64,000 nucleotides of DNA, taken from contig NZ_AYKS02000079.1 in NCBI RefSeq assembly GCF_000496755.2, positions 50,308 through 114,307 on the forward strand. The letters are read 5' to 3'. Origin of the DNA: Serratia sp. DD3. Lineage in GTDB: Bacteria; Pseudomonadota; Gammaproteobacteria; Enterobacterales; Enterobacteriaceae. The notes under the pieces were generated by a model. It saw only the letters and a program-made list of their open reading frames with translations. It was not told where the DNA came from and searched no databases. A program made the position numbers and the translations under genes. Below are positions 62,420 through 64,000 of the stretch, in pieces. The first letter of the stretch is position 1. Every line of letters starts with the position of its first letter.

Positions 62420-63598
62420 TTATTGCAATGTATTATAAACACGGGCGATACGGCCGCTACCGGCGACGTTAACGGGTGATTCAAAGGCAGCAATATAACA
62501 GGATTCACCTGGCTGCAATATGATCTGTTGCCCCTGTTTTTCCAATGTAGCTTCGCCTTCCAGGCAGAACACAATAGCCGCACTTTGTTGCACTAACGGT
62601 TGCGCCGTCGCCGTGAGGTGGTGTAATGAGAAGGCGAAGTCTTCAACCGGAACCGGGAATAATAACTCATCGCCATGGCTTTCAGCTTGCGTCAATAACG
62701 AGGAGGCAGCTTGTGGCCGGAACTGCAGGTTAGCCAATAACTCAGGGATATCGATAAATTTAGGCGTCAACCCGGCACGCAAAACGTTATCTGAGTTGGC
62801 CATCACCTCCAGCGCGACACCATTGAGGTAAGCATGTGGGGTTTCTGCATAAAGGAACATGGCTTCCCCTGGGGCCAGCTTAACCACATTGAGCAGCAAT
62901 GGGGAGAACAAGCCGCTGTCATCTGGATAAAAACCGGCGATAAAGCGAATGGTGTCCCAAGGCTCACCTTGCTGGTTTTTCAGCGTACTATTTAGTACTG
63001 ATAGTGCTTGTGCTTTTTGCTCGCCACTCATGGCTAGCAGACTGGCAAACAAAGTTGTCAGATGAGCAATATCCGGTTGTTGCAAAAATGATGCGATATC
63101 AGGATGTGCTGCGGCGAGGGGTTGCAGCAGGGAAGCAATATCATCCAGTTCACGAAAGCCATTCATCGCCAGGAATGGCGTCAAAGCAAACACCAGTTCT
63201 GGTTTGTGATTGGGATCTTTATAGTTGCGCTCAGCAGCATCAAGAGGGATGCCCGCCGCATTTTCTTTGGCGTAGCCTATTTCAGCGGCACGCTTGCTGG
63301 GGTGAACCTGGATCGACAGTGGTTGGTCGGCACATAGCACTTTAAACAGGAACGGTAATTCGCCAAATCGTTGGGCCACTTCGGTTCCCAACTGTTTAGC
63401 CGGGTCGCTATCAATCACTGCGCGTAACGAACAGAAATTTCCTGCGGCATCAGCAAGTTGAGAGCTGCTCTTCGGGTGTGCTCCCATCCACAATTCCGCC
63501 ATGGGTTTACCCGAAGGGTTGGCAATGCCATATAAGCGAGTTAATGCATCAACACTACCCCAAGCATAGTTTTGGATTGCATTGGTCATTTTTTGCAT
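62420..63598 (-). CDS. manA: Mannose-6-phosphate isomerase ManA
   Basis: Zinc enzyme interconverting mannose 6-phosphate and fructose 6-phosphate, needed for mannose use and for GDP-mannose supply. The 392-residue type I PMI begins MQKMTNAIQNYAWGSVDALT like the E. coli enzyme. The zinc-site stretch LSIQVHPSKRAAEIGY and the EAMFLYAETPHAYLNG segment are intact. Upstream, where E. coli has fum genes, an IS element begins. Confidence 0.97.
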   Translation of the reverse strand: MQKMTNAIQNYAWGSVDALTRLYGIANPSGKPMAELWMGAHPKSSSQLADAAGNFCSLRAVIDSDPAKQLGTEVAQRFGELPFLFKVLCADQPLSIQVHPSKRAAEIGYAKENAAGIPLDAAERNYKDPNHKPELVFALTPFLAMNGFRELDDIASLLQPLAAAHPDIASFLQQPDIAHLTTLFASLLAMSGEQKAQALSVLNSTLKNQQGEPWDTIRFIAGFYPDDSGLFSPLLLNVVKLAPGEAMFLYAETPHAYLNGVALEVMANSDNVLRAGLTPKFIDIPELLANLQFRPQAASSLLTQAESHGDELLFPVPVEDFAFSLHHLTATAQPLVQQSAAIVFCLEGEATLEKQGQQIILQPGESCYIAAFESPVNVAGSGRIARVYNTLQ

Positions 63599-63765
63599 GA
63601 GTGATCCCTGCTTTTAAAAAAATTGCGTTAAGTAAACAATGTGCTGTGGTTGTATTGCAAGTCGATATATTTAAAAAAGTCTATTATTCAACATGTCAAT
63701 AAGAGTGATTCTTATTTAATGCTGTGCATTTTTACTAATTATGTTGAGATAGAGAGGGATCCATT

Positions 63766-63792
63766 TGCTGCGGCCCCAAGAAACACCAGACA
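63766..63792. repeat. Left inverted repeat of IS2-like element
   Basis: The 27 bases from TGCTGCGGCCCC to CACCAGACA align without gaps to the IS2 terminal repeat as I recall it, with about two thirds identity including GGCCCC and CCAGACA. It lies 38 bases before the transposase start. Confidence 0.65.
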
Positions 63793-63829
63793 GTAGATGT
63801 ATCTTAAAATAAGAGATAGGCTTAAACAT

Positions 63830-64000
63830 ATGTCTAATACTGGTTCTAATTTTGAGATGACTGGAATACTGTTGGGACAGGAGCGCCGTAAACGTAAGAC
63901 TCCGCAGGAAAAGATCGCCATTATTCAACAGGCTATGGAGCCAGGTATGACCCTGTCTCATGTGGCTCGTCTGCATAGTATTCAGCCCAGCCTGTTGTTC
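63830..64000 (+). CDS. IS2-like transposase OrfA (partial)
   Basis: The first 57 codons of an IS3-family OrfA, open at the right edge of the window. The helix-turn-helix region [19 protein letters not shown] and [20 protein letters not shown] closely parallels IS2 InsC. AGAGATAGG precedes the ATG. Normally a -1 frameshift joins OrfA to OrfB; that part lies outside the window. Confidence 0.88.
   Translation, partial: MSNTGSNFEMTGILLGQERRKRKTPQEKIAIIQQAMEPGMTLSHVARLHSIQPSLLF

Larger units (their letters stand above)
63766..64000 (+). mobile_element. IS3-family (IS2-like) insertion sequence, left end only
   Basis: Terminal repeat plus the start of orfA; the element continues past the window. 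It inserted upstream of manA. A target-site duplication cannot be checked without the right end. Confidence 0.8.

Overview
The window is chromosomal DNA from an enterobacterium, most likely a Yersinia species other than the Y. pestis/Y. pseudotuberculosis group. The evidence is a SlyA/RovA-type MarR regulator next to slyB, five clear ERIC repeats in the form common in Yersinia, moderate GC, and gene content that follows E. coli/Yersinia gene order almost throughout. I cannot fix the species. About 54 protein-coding genes are supported, nearly all from known families. I see no tRNA, rRNA, CRISPR array, prophage or defence island.

Layout. 1-5.5 kb: nhaB (cut by the left edge), fadR, the SpoVR-family gene ycgB and dadA. 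5.5-23.1 kb: a DEDDh exonuclease, yeaH-yeaG, mipA, yeaD, gapA, msrB, yeaC, pncA, ansA, sppA, ydjA, then the coupled selD-selU-topB group. 23.2-35 kb: ribE, punC/punR, purR, the 29-codon gene ynhF, sodB, mepH, grxD, rnt, gloA, nemA, ydhL, ydhF. 35-42 kb: slyA/rovA, slyB, anmK, pdxH, tyrS, pdxY, gstA. 42-43.5 kb: a small insertion relative to E. coli order, holding a DUF3811 gene and a chromosomal class A beta-lactamase. 43.5-52 kb: dtpA, then nth and the rsxABCDGE electron-transfer operon. 52-64 kb: a GH1 6-phospho-beta-glucosidase, ydgJ, a YfeH-type transporter, a NIPSNAP gene, malY-malX with divergent malI, ydgA and manA, ending in the left end of an IS2-like insertion sequence.

Functional groupings. 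SelD makes selenophosphate, which SelU uses for tRNA selenouridine. Nth and the Rsx complex share one transcript and link redox control (SoxR reset) with base-excision repair. MalI operators lie between malX and malI. PurR and PunR/PunC sit together as purine control and transport. PdxH and PdxY are vitamin B6 salvage genes flanking tyrS.

The regulatory DNA holds more of interest than the genes. Candidate sites include a near-consensus sigma-54 promoter before yeaG, a FadR-type operator before fadR, a CRP site between gapA and msrB, an AscG-like operator before the GH1 gene and paired MalI operators. ERIC elements sit at several gene edges, and one supplies the stop codon of the exonuclease gene. 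I did not find a convincing undescribed system; the findings are local oddities and testable regulatory sites.
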